In this document: positions 1 to 8,309 of the stretch, in pieces
Position numbering within the stretch: position 1 is the first letter of the stretch
Layout: each line of letters begins with the position of its first letter
Made by a program: the position numbers and the translations under genes
Assembly: GCF_000379805.1 (NCBI RefSeq)
Contig: NZ_KB903565.1
Span: forward strand, 5,883 to 38,647
Source of the DNA: Lewinella cohaerens DSM 23179
Lineage (GTDB): Bacteria; Bacteroidota; Bacteroidia; Chitinophagales; Saprospiraceae
DNA length: 32,765 nucleotides
Reading direction: 5' to 3'
The notes under the pieces: model-generated
Told to the model about the DNA's origin: nothing
Seen by the model: only the letters and a program-made list of their open reading frames with translations
Databases searched by the model: none

Positions 1-2340
1 CACAACTTGCTCGCTAAAGCCTGACGAAATGGGTACGGGTAGTGCGATGATCTGGTTATTGGTGCGAGCATCGTAGTACGTGACATCCAGACGAATGCGG
101 TCGTCCTTGAAGCGTAAATCTGCGCCGAACTCTACAGAGCTGGTTTCTTCCGGCAATAAGCTGCCGTTGGCAATAAGTGTCTGCGCACTAAACGTAGGTT
201 GCGCATTGAAGGGCGTCTGCGCTACAAAGGCCCCCGTCGTTTGATAAGGGCCGGTATCGTTACCTACTTGTGCCCAACTTGCACGCAGCTTGGCAAAAGA
301 AACCATCTTTGGCAGTTTAATCAAGTTGGAAAGCACCAAGCTGCTCGAAACAGATGGGTAGAAAAACGAAGTATTATCGGTAGAACTTGGCGTTGCTAAA
401 GCGCTAGACCAATCGTTGCGTCCGGTAATATCTACAAAAAGGAAGTTCTTATAACCCAACTTGGCAATGCCATAAACACTGTTAATTCGCTTGCGAGAAC
501 TGAAGTCGAATACTTCAATGGGAGAAGCGGCATTGGTCAACTTGAAAATGCCTGGCTGCGCCAAACTGAGGGCTTGAGACTGCGAGGTTTGAGCCACTTG
601 ATCAAGGCGATTTGCTCCCGCAGAGATATCAATAGAAAAATCGTTGAGCTGATCGCTGAAATTGAGCAAAAGATCGGTGTTGTTCTCTCTGTAAAAGACA
701 TCGTGTTCGGCGTAAGCCCCGTTGCGGAAACGGTTAGAGCTGAAATTTCGCAAAAAGCGACGGTCTTCATTGGAATAATCCATGCCGGTGCGGAAGATAA
801 GTTCCCACTTTTCGCCAAAATCATACGCTGCGGAGAGGTTGCCAAATACGCGATCTCGCTGGAAAGAATTACGGTTTTCCTGGAGAATGAAATAAGGGTT
901 GTCAAAGAAGGTGTAATTAAAGTTGTACTGTTGAATACCCTCTAAGCCCGGTTGCCAATAATCTCTCAGGTTATCAATATTAAGCGAACGCGGCCCCCAG
1001 GCGACCAGCGAATAATTGATATTTTCAGAGCCGTAACCGTTTGCTGGGCGGTTGTCGCTACTTGAATTGATGTAACTGATCGAAGAGTTGATGCGCAAAC
1101 GCTCCGTAGGGCGAAAACCCAACTTAGCAGCGATTGTTTGCCGATCCAGGTTGACACCAGGGATAATCGAATTACTACGCATATCCGTAAAAGATAACCG
1201 ATAATTGCCACGCTCATTTCCCGCACCGATTGCCAGATTGTTGATGGTGGTCGTTCCGGTTTCGTAGAAGTTTTTCAAGTTGTCAGGTTGAGAGGAAAGT
1301 AGGGTAGGCGTAATGGGAGCGCCACCATGTACGGCTACATCTCCTCCGCGTACCACCTGCCCATCAAGGGTAGTGACGGGGCTGTCAAACTGTGGGGTTA
1401 GCACGCCGGCATCGAGCCGTGGGCCCCAGCTGTAACTAATGTTGTCATTAATACCACCACCCAGGCCATCAACATAGGCAAATTGACCAGAATTTCCCTG
1501 GCCGTAACTGTTTTGAAATTCCGGTAGCTGGAAAGCCGTTTCCACGAAAGTGGTAGAATTGAAACTAATCCCTAAACCGGTGCTCTCTGTCCCGTTTTTG
1601 GTGGTTACGATGATGACGCCATTGGCCGCGCGCGTGCCATATAATGCCGCAGCACTAGGCCCTTTAAGAACCGATACAGAAGCTACGTCGTCTGCATTGA
1701 TTTCCATGGCACCATTGCCAAAGTCTACTTCCTGAAAACCGGCCGCAGCATCATTCGTGAAATTGACAATCGAATTGTTATTGATCGGAATACCATCGAC
1801 TACGAAGAGCGGATTGTTATTGGTAAAGGAAGCTTCACCCCGAATCGTAACCTTAGAAGTAGATCCTACGCCGGTAGCGCCCTGGCTGACGGTAACTCCG
1901 GCCACTTGCGCAGCCAGATTGTCTACAAAATTGGGTGATTTTACATCAGAGATGTCGGTGCCGTCAATGCGCTGAACCGCGTAACCAAGGTCGCGCGAAG
2001 AACGCTCTAACCCGAGGGCAGTTATCACGACCTCATTGAGCAAGGTCGTACTGGAGGAGAGTTTTACCGAATATTCACCGACTCCCATAGTGGGTACTTC
2101 GCTGGCTTTGTAGCCTACGTAGGTAAAGACCAGTACTACTTCGGGGTTACTAATCGTCAGTTCGTATTTACCGTCAATATCAGTGGTGGTGCCGCGCACG
2201 GCGCCTTTTTCCTGTATACTCACTCCGGTGAGTGTTTCGCCAGTTTCCAGATCAGTGATTGTTCCGTAGACTTTCAAGCCTTGGGCTTGTAACCCGATGC
2301 CCAGGAAGAGCAGCAGGCTTAGTGTGTAAAAGGTTTTCAT
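1..2340 (-). CDS. SusC/RagA-family TonB-linked outer-membrane receptor, C-terminus cut by window edge
   Basis: The frame is open from the ATG at 2340 to the window edge, giving 780 codons of a protein that usually runs to about 1000 residues. It starts with a signal peptide (MKTFYTLSLLLFLGIGLQAQ). A CarboxypepD_reg-like domain follows at about residues 21-105 (GLKVYGTITDLETGETLTGV). Next comes the plug domain with the SusC hallmarks PLFVVDGIPINN and AALYGTRAANGVIIV at about 160-220, then beta-barrel sequence rich in aromatic and Asn residues. Family members import oligosaccharides or peptides across the outer membrane with a SusD lipoprotein, powered by TonB-ExbBD. The SusD gene would normally lie downstream, beyond position 1, so the substrate cannot be inferred. 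I see no TAnnTTTG box in the 178-nt gap upstream. Confidence 0.93.
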   Translation of the reverse strand, partial: MKTFYTLSLLLFLGIGLQAQGLKVYGTITDLETGETLTGVSIQEKGAVRGTTTDIDGKYELTISNPEVVLVFTYVGYKASEVPTMGVGEYSVKLSSSTTLLNEVVITALGLERSSRDLGYAVQRIDGTDISDVKSPNFVDNLAAQVAGVTVSQGATGVGSTSKVTIRGEASFTNNNPLFVVDGIPINNNSIVNFTNDAAAGFQEVDFGNGAMEINADDVASVSVLKGPSAAALYGTRAANGVIIVTTKNGTESTGLGISFNSTTFVETAFQLPEFQNSYGQGNSGQFAYVDGLGGGINDNISYSWGPRLDAGVLTPQFDSPVTTLDGQVVRGGDVAVHGGAPITPTLLSSQPDNLKNFYETGTTTINNLAIGAGNERGNYRLSFTDMRSNSIIPGVNLDRQTIAAKLGFRPTERLRINSSISYINSSSDNRPANGYGSENINYSLVAWGPRSLNIDNLRDYWQPGLEGIQQYNFNYTFFDNPYFILQENRNSFQRDRVFGNLSAAYDFGEKWELIFRTGMDYSNEDRRFLRNFSSNRFRNGAYAEHDVFYRENNTDLLLNFSDQLNDFSIDISAGANRLDQVAQTSQSQALSLAQPGIFKLTNAASPIEVFDFSSRKRINSVYGIAKLGYKNFLFVDITGRNDWSSALATPSSTDNTSFFYPSVSSSLVLSNLIKLPKMVSFAKLRASWAQVGNDTGPYQTTGAFVAQTPFNAQPTFSAQTLIANGSLLPEETSSVEFGADLRFKDDRIRLDVTYYDARTNNQIIALPVPISSGFSEQVV

Positions 2341-2518
2341 ATAAAAATATTGAATACAATAGAAGGGATAGCAGTAATACTGTCTGGCAAGGCAGTCCCC
2401 ATTGTGTAATTAAAGAGAATAATTTCCTGGTAAACTACGACCATATAGCAGTACGACGAATGCGCATACTGCCTCCGGGGAGTTAGGAAGGAAAAGAAGA
2501 AAAATCAATGAATAGAGA

Positions 2519-3214
2519 TCATTGTTCCTGGTCAAGAACGGGAGGCCCACGGTATTGTGGAAAGGTAATTAACGATAGTAAAGGAATCGTATTTGCCTTT
2601 AATTCGGCAATAAAAGAAGTACTTCTGTGTAAACAAGCACTCAGCTGTCGGCCAATAAATCCTGTTCGGTAATGGCGAAGAAACTTCCAAAGGTCAATTG
2701 CTGTATCGATATCCGTTAATCCACAAAGGCGAGTAACGGCTATGTTCTTTTGGGAGATGTAATGTTGCCAAGAGGCTTGGAGGTTCGGTGTCTCCCAGTG
2801 TAAGTTCAGAAATTGCTGGCGGTCATAAGTGGCACTGTTGATCCCAATGAGGTATACGCCGCCATCGAGTGCTGGCCCCAAGACCAATTGCCCGTCAAGT
2901 AATGCTTTGTTGGCTTTTAATAACAATGCCCTGCTTAGTCCTGGACTATCATTACCAATGACCAGTACATTGTCATAACCTTTGGTGAAAACATCCTCCA
3001 AAGCATTAGCGAGGCGCTCACCAAAGCTGTTGCCGCGTTGCTGAGGGCTGTAACAGGTAAAAAGAGGAAGGTGTGTTTTGCGAGCTTGCCGCAAACTGTG
3101 CCGCAATAAAAGCCGAACCACCTCCTGACTACGCCGGAAGGTGAATTTTTTAGTAGCAGCCTCTTCTTGAGGGCTACGACTAAAAAGTAATATTGCAGTT
3201 CGCTTTTGTCCCAT
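2519..3214 (-). CDS. DUF2064 / TIGR04282-like GT-A-fold transferase
   Basis: About 231 residues. It matches the DUF2064 family of GT-A nucleotide-diphospho-sugar-transferase-like proteins, often annotated as glycosyltransferase. Visible family features are the N-terminal AILLFSRSPQEE strand-loop, the conserved VLVIGNDSPGL (the usual G-x-D-x-P/S motif), and LVLGPALDGGVYLIGI, which is highly characteristic. An upstream in-frame ATG at 3247 would add MLVSLRIDIAL. I prefer the ATG at 3214 (MGQKRTAILL) because the Rossmann-like first strand then starts near the N-terminus as in relatives. The substrate is unknown. It follows the M1 peptidase gene on the same strand with a gap of about 80 nt and could be co-transcribed with it. 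A perfect 12-bp palindrome (CGATTGCAATCG) lies at 3252-3263 in that gap. Confidence 0.75.
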   Translation of the reverse strand: MGQKRTAILLFSRSPQEEAATKKFTFRRSQEVVRLLLRHSLRQARKTHLPLFTCYSPQQRGNSFGERLANALEDVFTKGYDNVLVIGNDSPGLSRALLLKANKALLDGQLVLGPALDGGVYLIGINSATYDRQQFLNLHWETPNLQASWQHYISQKNIAVTRLCGLTDIDTAIDLWKFLRHYRTGFIGRQLSACLHRSTSFIAELKANTIPLLSLITFPQYRGPPVLDQEQ

Positions 3215-3292
3215 TAGAGCTATATCAATACGCAATGATACCAACAATTAGCGATTGCAATCGTCTTATTTAGGACAAAATTTATAGGTATA

Positions 3293-5731
3293 CTACCGCT
3301 GTACGACCAACTCTATAGCTCGAAATCCTTTTCCATTGCTGATGTTTAGTATATACGTACCATTGGGCAAATCTGCTGTTGGCCAATCTACTGTCAAGTG
3401 AGGAGTAGTCGGGTAATTGGCTTGCTCCAATAACTGTCCGTTCATGTTGAAAAGCTGTAGCTGATAATCTTGCTGAGCATCTGGATAGTCTACCTGAATA
3501 CGAGCCATTTGATCGCTAGGGTTTGGCGACAAAGTTACTTCCGCCGCTTCCATAATATTAGTGGTTGCGACATCACCGTAGACGTTAGCAAAAGCATAAT
3601 CACCAGGTAGGAACGGATCTAACCGGGCCAACCCTCCAGAGCCGAAAGGACTGAGGTCTGTATACGGATACTCTTCCCATTCGGTATCCGGCGTTGGACG
3701 ATACATGAGGCGGACGGTTTCATTACCGGCTTGTACCAGATCATAATCGAGGTCATTGGCTCCACCATTGTAGCGAATAATTGCTCGCATGGATAGATCA
3801 TCGGGCAAAATCCCTTGTACCGACCAGTAGTGTGTATTAGACATAACGATCAGCTCCGGATCAGCTGCTTCATCGGGTGCTGTCCAGTGATGAACAATAT
3901 TGAGGAGTGCTGCATCTGTAATAGCATCAACAGTCAAAGAGAAAAATTCTGTTCCCGCCGTATTCAGGTTACCTGTTTCCGTTAATTGATAGGTACGATT
4001 AAATCGACCCATATTCAATCCGTGATCGTGGTTGATAACGGTCATCAAAGGTTCAAAAGGAATCGTGAAGCTGGCAGTACTAAACTCCTCCGAAGCCATG
4101 AAGTATTGGGTGAGTTCTTGCCAGTTTTCGTCAAAGAAAGTTACCGACAAGGGCACATTGGTATGCAGCTGAGTAGCGCCACGCAATCGTTGTTGCACAC
4201 CTAGGTCTACAATGTATTCTTCACCTGACCCCGTAATGTCTAGTGTCTCTAGCTCAAAATTAGAAAACCCAGGGCTGAAAATCCAATCCTGGAAGAAAGA
4301 GGTCATATCTACACCACTGACCAGGCTAAGGTGATCGCGGTATTGTTCTGCATCTACTGCTGAAAAAGCAAAATCCTGTAAAACGGCACTTTGTGCAACC
4401 CGGAAAAGGCTATCTCCCAGGTAAGTTCGCATATTATGAATCATCGAAGCACCTTTATTATAGGTGTGTGTGCCGTAGGTCTGTTCGTAGGGGATGCCTG
4501 AAAGCGGTTGAAATCCATCATCATCAAGATGGGCAGTCTTAAGCACCAGAAGGTGATTGTCTTTCACTTGGTCAATAAAGGCGTCATGACCAAAGGCGTA
4601 CTCGGTGAATAGGTGTGCACCGTATTCTGCATTGCCTTCCTTGATCCACATGTTTGCAGGGGAGCTTAGCGTGGTGACGTTGCCCCACCATTGATGAGCC
4701 AACTCGTGAGCCATCAATCGGTTCATGCCAAATACAGGTCCGCTAATGCCTGTAGCACGTGGGAACGCAATGTTGTGTACATGCTCCATTGCGCCAACGG
4801 GCGTGAGTACAAAGCCTACCCGTCCCCAAATGTAAGGACCGTACCAACTTTCAAAAGCATCAATTGCATCGCCGAGGTATTCAAAGGAATCGTCCATGCT
4901 TCCCAGGTCACCAGGATTAGCTACTAACTGGATAGGGTATTCTCCATAAAGACCAGTATGAGAAGATTCGATGGTCGTGAAATCAGAAACTGCAATACCC
5001 ACCAAGTAAGTAGTCATGGGCTGGTCTATCCGGTAGGAACGACGGATTTGATCATCTTCCAACTCAACCTGCTCTTGAAAATGGCCACTACAAAAAGCTT
5101 GGCGACCATTGGCAGAGATAATGTTTAAGTCAAAAGTAGCTCGCTCAACGAAGTTGTCAAAACATGGAAACCAGCTGCGTCCAAAGTTGTAAGGGTTTTC
5201 TCCAAGGCCAATGCCCAGGTTGTAGGCAATACCTCCTGAGAAAGCCAAACCCCCAAAGTTGGAGTTAGCCACCGTAGGTGTACCACGATAATAAACCCTC
5301 ACTGCGTGCATTGCTTCTGTATCGAAGCCGTCCGGGAAAGGAATGGTAATCAAATCACCATCATAATCATAAGTTGTAGTAACACCATTGATTTGGATGG
5401 AATCAATGGTGAGTTGCAATAGATCCAGCACCATCTCGGCAGTATTTTCTTCCAGGAGTACAAAATCAATGGTGCAGCTACCTTTAATTTTTCGGCCACT
5501 GAAATCAATTACTTCCAGGTCAATGGTATAGTTGAGGAGATCAATACTATCACTGCGGCCTTGTGATGCCAAAAGTAATTGCTCGTCTTCAGGAGTGAGT
5601 GTTCTGAGCGGGAACTGCTTTTTTGTAAAATGGCAACCTTGTACCTCTGTTTCCGGCTGAGCCGATAAAACGAGAGCGCAGCAAAAGGAGAGCAAGAGAA
5701 TTAAGGCAAAGGAATATCGCATAGCTGACAT
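3293..5731 (-). CDS. Secreted M1-family zinc aminopeptidase with T9SS type A sorting domain
   Basis: About 812 residues from the ATG at 5731; the ATG at 5722 ([10 protein letters not shown]) is equally possible. An extra in-frame ATG at 5761 is unlikely, because the hydrophobic signal peptide only begins at MRYSF. After the signal peptide come the M1 N-terminal beta domain and the catalytic domain. The zinc motif is [10 protein letters not shown] at about 342-351, with the distal glutamate in WIKEGNAEY at about 365, i.e. HExxH-x18-E. The exopeptidase motif reads GAMEH (about 313-317) where GAMEN is usual. The last 80 or so residues ([16 protein letters not shown] through [10 protein letters not shown] to the end) are a typical Por secretion tail, so the enzyme should be exported and displayed or released through the type IX system. 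Probable role: peptide scavenging outside the cell. It is divergent from a secreted amidohydrolase gene only about 31 nt away. Confidence 0.92.
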   Translation of the reverse strand: MSAMRYSFALILLLSFCCALVLSAQPETEVQGCHFTKKQFPLRTLTPEDEQLLLASQGRSDSIDLLNYTIDLEVIDFSGRKIKGSCTIDFVLLEENTAEMVLDLLQLTIDSIQINGVTTTYDYDGDLITIPFPDGFDTEAMHAVRVYYRGTPTVANSNFGGLAFSGGIAYNLGIGLGENPYNFGRSWFPCFDNFVERATFDLNIISANGRQAFCSGHFQEQVELEDDQIRRSYRIDQPMTTYLVGIAVSDFTTIESSHTGLYGEYPIQLVANPGDLGSMDDSFEYLGDAIDAFESWYGPYIWGRVGFVLTPVGAMEHVHNIAFPRATGISGPVFGMNRLMAHELAHQWWGNVTTLSSPANMWIKEGNAEYGAHLFTEYAFGHDAFIDQVKDNHLLVLKTAHLDDDGFQPLSGIPYEQTYGTHTYNKGASMIHNMRTYLGDSLFRVAQSAVLQDFAFSAVDAEQYRDHLSLVSGVDMTSFFQDWIFSPGFSNFELETLDITGSGEEYIVDLGVQQRLRGATQLHTNVPLSVTFFDENWQELTQYFMASEEFSTASFTIPFEPLMTVINHDHGLNMGRFNRTYQLTETGNLNTAGTEFFSLTVDAITDAALLNIVHHWTAPDEAADPELIVMSNTHYWSVQGILPDDLSMRAIIRYNGGANDLDYDLVQAGNETVRLMYRPTPDTEWEEYPYTDLSPFGSGGLARLDPFLPGDYAFANVYGDVATTNIMEAAEVTLSPNPSDQMARIQVDYPDAQQDYQLQLFNMNGQLLEQANYPTTPHLTVDWPTADLPNGTYILNISNGKGFRAIELVVQR

Positions 5732-5739
5732 GATTTTAC

Positions 5740-5757
5740 TAACTTTCCCTAAAGTTA
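5740..5757. promoter_or_regulatory. Palindromic divergent promoter candidate
   Basis: TAACTTTCCCTAAAGTTA: perfect 7-nt arms with a 4-nt centre in the roughly 31-nt gap between the two divergent starts (5731 minus, 5763 plus). Each arm, read on its own strand, is TAACTTT plus one base and matches the Bacteroidota -7 box TAnnTTTG in 7 of 8 positions. Neither side has a convincing -33 TTG at 19-21 nt. It could be overlapping divergent -7 boxes, or a repressor site. Confidence 0.45.
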
Positions 5758-5762
5758 CCAAA

Positions 5763-7055
5763 ATGAAAAACCTCTTTATCCTTTTTCTTGTGCTAATTGT
5801 AAGCCAGCTTGCGGCACAAACGACTTATCTGCACTGTGGCCAGCTTTTTGATGCCACTAGCAAAGAGCTACAAACCAAGATGACCGTTGTAGTTGAAGGC
5901 AACCAGATTACCAATGTCACCCGCGGCTACTTAAGTGCCGAGGAGGGCGTAGAGGTTACCATCATTGATCTGAAAGATCAAACCGTCATGCCGGGCCTTA
6001 TGGATATGCATGTACACATCGAGGGACAATCGAGCCCTACCCGCTACGTGGAACAGTTCAGAATGAACCCTGAAGATGTAGCCTTACGTGCTACGATCTA
6101 CACTAAGCGGACACTGGATGCTGGTTTTACGACCGTACGGGATTTGGGTGGCTCTGGTGTAAATGTGAGTCTTCGTAATGCGATTAATCAAGGCTTTATT
6201 GTAGGCCCTCGCATCGTTACGGCCGAAAAAGCAATTGGTACCACTGGCGGTCATGCAGACCCCACCAATGGCGTAAACCACGTGCTAAAAGGTGACCCCG
6301 GCCCCGCTGAAGGTGTGATCAATGGCGTAGAAGATGCCCGCAAAGCAGTCCGACAGCGCTATAAGAATGGCGCTGATTGTATAAAAATCACCGCTACCGG
6401 CGGCGTACTCAGCGTAGCCAAAGATGGCAGCGGACCCCAATTTGTTGATGAAGAACTGGAAGCTATCGTCGCCACTGCCAAAGATTATGGGATGCATACC
6501 GCAGCACATGCTCACGGCAAGGAAGGCATCATGCGTGCCGTCAACGCAGGCATTACCTCCATCGAACACGGCACTCTGATGGATGAAGAAGTGATGGCTC
6601 TCATGGCGGAGAAAGGCACTTTCTATGTGCCTACGATCAGTGCAGGTAAATTTGTGGCCGAAAAAGCCAAGATTGATGGTTATTTCCCTGCGATCATTCG
6701 CCCCAAGGCACTTTCTATCGGCCCGAAGTTGCAAGAAACTTTTGGGCAGGCCTACCGGGCCGGCGTACGTATAGCCTTCGGCACGGACAGTGGCGTATCC
6801 CCCCACGGAGAGAACGGCAAAGAATTTGGCTACATGGTAGAAGCAGGGATGCCTGCCGCCGAAACCCTGCTGGCTGCCACCATCGTAAGCGCGGAACTCA
6901 TTGGCCGCGCCGATGAACTGGGGACCATCGAAAAAGGAAAACTGGCTGATATCGTAGCTGTTTCCGGTAATCCACTGGAAGACATCAACGTGATGACCAA
7001 GGTTTCTTTTGTGATGAAAGATGGTGTGGTTTATAAGGAAGGAACCGACAAATAG
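5763..7055 (+). CDS. Secreted amidohydrolase (imidazolonepropionase/prolidase-like)
   Basis: 430 residues from the ATG at 5763, which begins a clean signal peptide ([19 protein letters not shown]). An ATG at 5730 would add an unlikely 11-residue leader. The metal-dependent TIM-barrel hydrolase pattern is complete: HVH at 83-85, the candidate carboxylated lysine K208 in [10 protein letters not shown]249 and H251 in AAHAHG, H269 in IEHGT, and the catalytic aspartate D342 in FGTDSG. Relatives include Xaa-Pro dipeptidase-type and imidazolonepropionase-like amidohydrolases that are exported in Bacteroidota. The exact substrate is not predictable, but a dipeptidase role would fit the divergent M1 aminopeptidase. 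The stop codon shares one base with the next gene's GTG, so the two are probably translationally coupled. Confidence 0.9.
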   Translation: MKNLFILFLVLIVSQLAAQTTYLHCGQLFDATSKELQTKMTVVVEGNQITNVTRGYLSAEEGVEVTIIDLKDQTVMPGLMDMHVHIEGQSSPTRYVEQFRMNPEDVALRATIYTKRTLDAGFTTVRDLGGSGVNVSLRNAINQGFIVGPRIVTAEKAIGTTGGHADPTNGVNHVLKGDPGPAEGVINGVEDARKAVRQRYKNGADCIKITATGGVLSVAKDGSGPQFVDEELEAIVATAKDYGMHTAAHAHGKEGIMRAVNAGITSIEHGTLMDEEVMALMAEKGTFYVPTISAGKFVAEKAKIDGYFPAIIRPKALSIGPKLQETFGQAYRAGVRIAFGTDSGVSPHGENGKEFGYMVEAGMPAAETLLAATIVSAELIGRADELGTIEKGKLADIVAVSGNPLEDINVMTKVSFVMKDGVVYKEGTDK

Positions 7056-7462
7056 TGGCTACTCCCAAAGGCATCACCAATCTCGCTACCCTCATTAAGC
7101 ACATGGAACCCGTGCTTAATGAGGGCGAGTATATCTTTGCAACGGTAACGGACTTAGCGGCTATCCCGAGGGGAATCACTATTTGTGAAATAAAAGAAAA
7201 GGAAGGCACAACGGTTGTGCTCCCCAAAGAAGAGGCCATCCGCCTGGGAATGCCGTTTGATTTTGTTGCGGCCTGGATCACCCTGAACGTCCACTCTGCC
7301 CTGGAGGCTGTAGGCTTGACGGCGGCTTTCGCCACTGCTTTAGGCGATGCGGGAATCAGTTGCAACGTCATCGCTGGTTACTATCACGACCATATTTTTG
7401 TAGATAACCACAGTGCAGCAAAAGCGATGGACGTGTTGTGGAAAATGACGGAAGAAGGATGA
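7055..7462 (+). CDS. ACT domain-containing protein (COG3602/ACT_3 type)
   Basis: 135 residues starting with GTG, whose G is the last base of the preceding TAG (TAGTG overlap). The pattern matches the stand-alone ACT_3 family: an N-terminal LATLIKHMEPVLNEGEYIFA segment, TTVVLPKEEAIRLG, then WITLNVHSALEAVGLTAAFA and the C-terminal ISCNVIAGYYHDHIFV, which forms the second ACT-like unit. ACT domains usually bind amino acids. These stand-alone versions have no established reaction. Position in a tight three-gene set behind a secreted amidohydrolase suggests a link with amino-acid or peptide use, but that is inference. Confidence 0.85.
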   Translation: MATPKGITNLATLIKHMEPVLNEGEYIFATVTDLAAIPRGITICEIKEKEGTTVVLPKEEAIRLGMPFDFVAAWITLNVHSALEAVGLTAAFATALGDAGISCNVIAGYYHDHIFVDNHSAAKAMDVLWKMTEEG

Positions 7463-7668
7463 GACAAAAAATCGCGCGGAGGATTGCTATTGGCTTATGG
7501 GGCGTCGTCATACTGTTCTGCCTACATGGCTATTATGTAAATGACACTATAGATATCCAGATGCATGACACCTATTGGGTAGTAGATACTTTGATTTTGA
7601 AAATATTATTTGGAATTCCTGTGGCATTGATTGGGGGACTGTTTTGGGTGGTGATTGGGGATGACTGA
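7459..7668 (+). CDS. 69-aa membrane protein resembling a cytochrome oxidase subunit I helix
   Basis: I take the ATG at 7459, which overlaps the upstream stop as ATGA. An ATG at 7438 would add seven residues inside the previous gene. Two hydrophobic segments are visible: IAIGLWGVVILFCLHGYYV near the N-terminus and ILKILFGIPVALIGGLFWVV at the C-terminus. Between them lies NDTIDIQMHDTYWVV. The stretch from HDTY to the end can be laid against the cytochrome c oxidase subunit I segment HDTYYVVAHFHYVL followed by a Gly/Ala-rich helix. The His-Phe-His haem ligands are absent here (DTL instead). So it cannot be a catalytic oxidase subunit. Function unknown. Translational coupling to the ACT gene is likely. 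Confidence 0.65.
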   Translation: MRQKIARRIAIGLWGVVILFCLHGYYVNDTIDIQMHDTYWVVDTLILKILFGIPVALIGGLFWVVIGDD

Positions 7669-7683
7669 TGAATTTCATCTTGT

Positions 7684-7740
7684 ATGGTTGTTTACCGAGG
7701 TTGAGGAACCCATTCTTAAATTGGTCAGTAAACAAGCCAT
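7684..7740. terminator. Possible bidirectional terminator between convergent genes
   Basis: ATGGTTGTTTAC at 7684-7695 pairs with GTAAACAAGCCAT at 7728-7740 (12 bp with one bulged base) around a 32-nt loop that holds a smaller GGTT/AACC hairpin. It lies between the stop codons of the 69-aa membrane protein and the minus-strand gene at 7763. The long loop and lack of a strong U-run make this tentative. Confidence 0.35.
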
Positions 7741-7762
7741 TGATACATCGTTCTAAGAACCC

Positions 7763-8131
7763 CTAAACATTACTAAACGTAGGCAAAGACTCGGTAATAC
7801 TACCAGCACCCTTTTTATTGATTTTGAAAGTAATATCCTTTACTGTGGTAAATAACAGAACAGATGAAAAAGACTTTCTGAGATGTGATTTCAAGATCAC
7901 AAATGCCTCTTCTAAGGTAAGCTCGTCTTCCTTATCCTCCGTCTCTGTAGACCTGTAGCGGAATTTAAGTAAGACTTTAAAATCACCTTCAGAATAGACT
8001 GGCCTAACAAATATATTTCTCAAGTTAGGCTTACCAATCGTCTTTGCCATCGTCAACTTAGCAAAGTTGCCTTCTTCCACACTTTTTATTACCTCTTTCC
8101 AGAAAAGGTCAAACACATCTTCGTAAGGCAT
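7763..8131 (-). CDS. Small conserved protein, possibly an N-terminal fragment of a Bacteroidota methyltransferase
   Basis: 122 residues, charged and soluble. The motifs NFAKLTMAKTIGKPNLRNIFVRPV, split as FAKLTMAK and NLRNIFVRPV, then VLLKFRYRST, LTLEEAFVILKSHL, SSVLLFTTVKDI and FKINKKGAGSI, recall the N-terminal domain I associate with a family of Bacteroidota SAM-dependent methyltransferases, where several hundred more residues follow. Here the frame stops after LPTFSNV, and I see no methyltransferase motif in the remaining 90 nt before the convergent gene. It may be a stand-alone domain protein or a truncated remnant. The family link is from memory and needs a profile search. An exact TAnnTTTG box sits about 35 nt upstream, so it is probably expressed. 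Confidence 0.6.
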   Translation of the reverse strand: MPYEDVFDLFWKEVIKSVEEGNFAKLTMAKTIGKPNLRNIFVRPVYSEGDFKVLLKFRYRSTETEDKEDELTLEEAFVILKSHLRKSFSSVLLFTTVKDITFKINKKGAGSITESLPTFSNV

Positions 8132-8165
8132 AAATTAAAGGTTGATGAAGAAATATTTCGTTGTT

Positions 8166-8173
8166 CAAAAATA
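8166..8173 (-). promoter_or_regulatory. -7 box TATTTTTG for the gene ending at 7763
   Basis: Minus-strand TATTTTTG is an exact TAnnTTTG match, with a leader of about 30 nt to the ATG at 8131. I see no TTG or TTTG 19-21 nt upstream. The 54-nt repeat (8173-8226) abuts this box on its upstream side. Confidence 0.5.
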
Positions 8174-8226
8174 AGCGTTTGTTTGGGGATTTTGCGAATG
8201 GATTGTCAATGACTTGCGGGTCCGGT
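8173..8226 (-). repeat. 54-nt dispersed repeat, copy A
   Basis: Aligned without gaps to 15287-15340, 40 of 54 positions are identical. The best core is ATTTTGCGAA (8188-8197 region). Both copies lie just upstream of a minus-strand gene, and both are followed on the far side by a small hairpin (here TTTTCAG/CTGAAAA at 8240-8246 and 8253-8259). Function unknown. It could be a conserved promoter-upstream region or a decayed mobile repeat. Confidence 0.6.
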
Positions 8227-8231
8227 TATTC

Positions 8232-8239
8232 TATTTTTG
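8232..8239 (+). promoter_or_regulatory. -7 box TATTTTTG, candidate for the DCC-family gene
   Basis: Exact plus-strand TAnnTTTG match, 70 nt before the ATG at 8310. The nearest upstream TTG elements are spaced 15 and 26 nt away rather than 19-21, so the promoter is only tentative. Confidence 0.35.
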
Positions 8240-8309
8240 TTTTCAGTAAATTCTGAAAATAAAATACACAACTGTAGCGTTATTACATTAGACACCAAAA
8301 TCACAGGTT

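Noticed and set aside
574-945. 123-codon plus-strand frame near the window start
   Set aside because: It is antisense to the beta-barrel part of the SusC-family gene, whose frame is open and conserved throughout.
3252-3263. Perfect palindrome CGATTGCAATCG between the M1 and DUF2064 genes
   Set aside because: Too short and without a U-run to call a terminator, and there is no second copy in the window; noted only.
6285-6806. 173-codon minus-strand frame opposite the amidohydrolase
   Set aside because: It is antisense to a gene with a complete set of catalytic residues; translation looks like a complement artefact.
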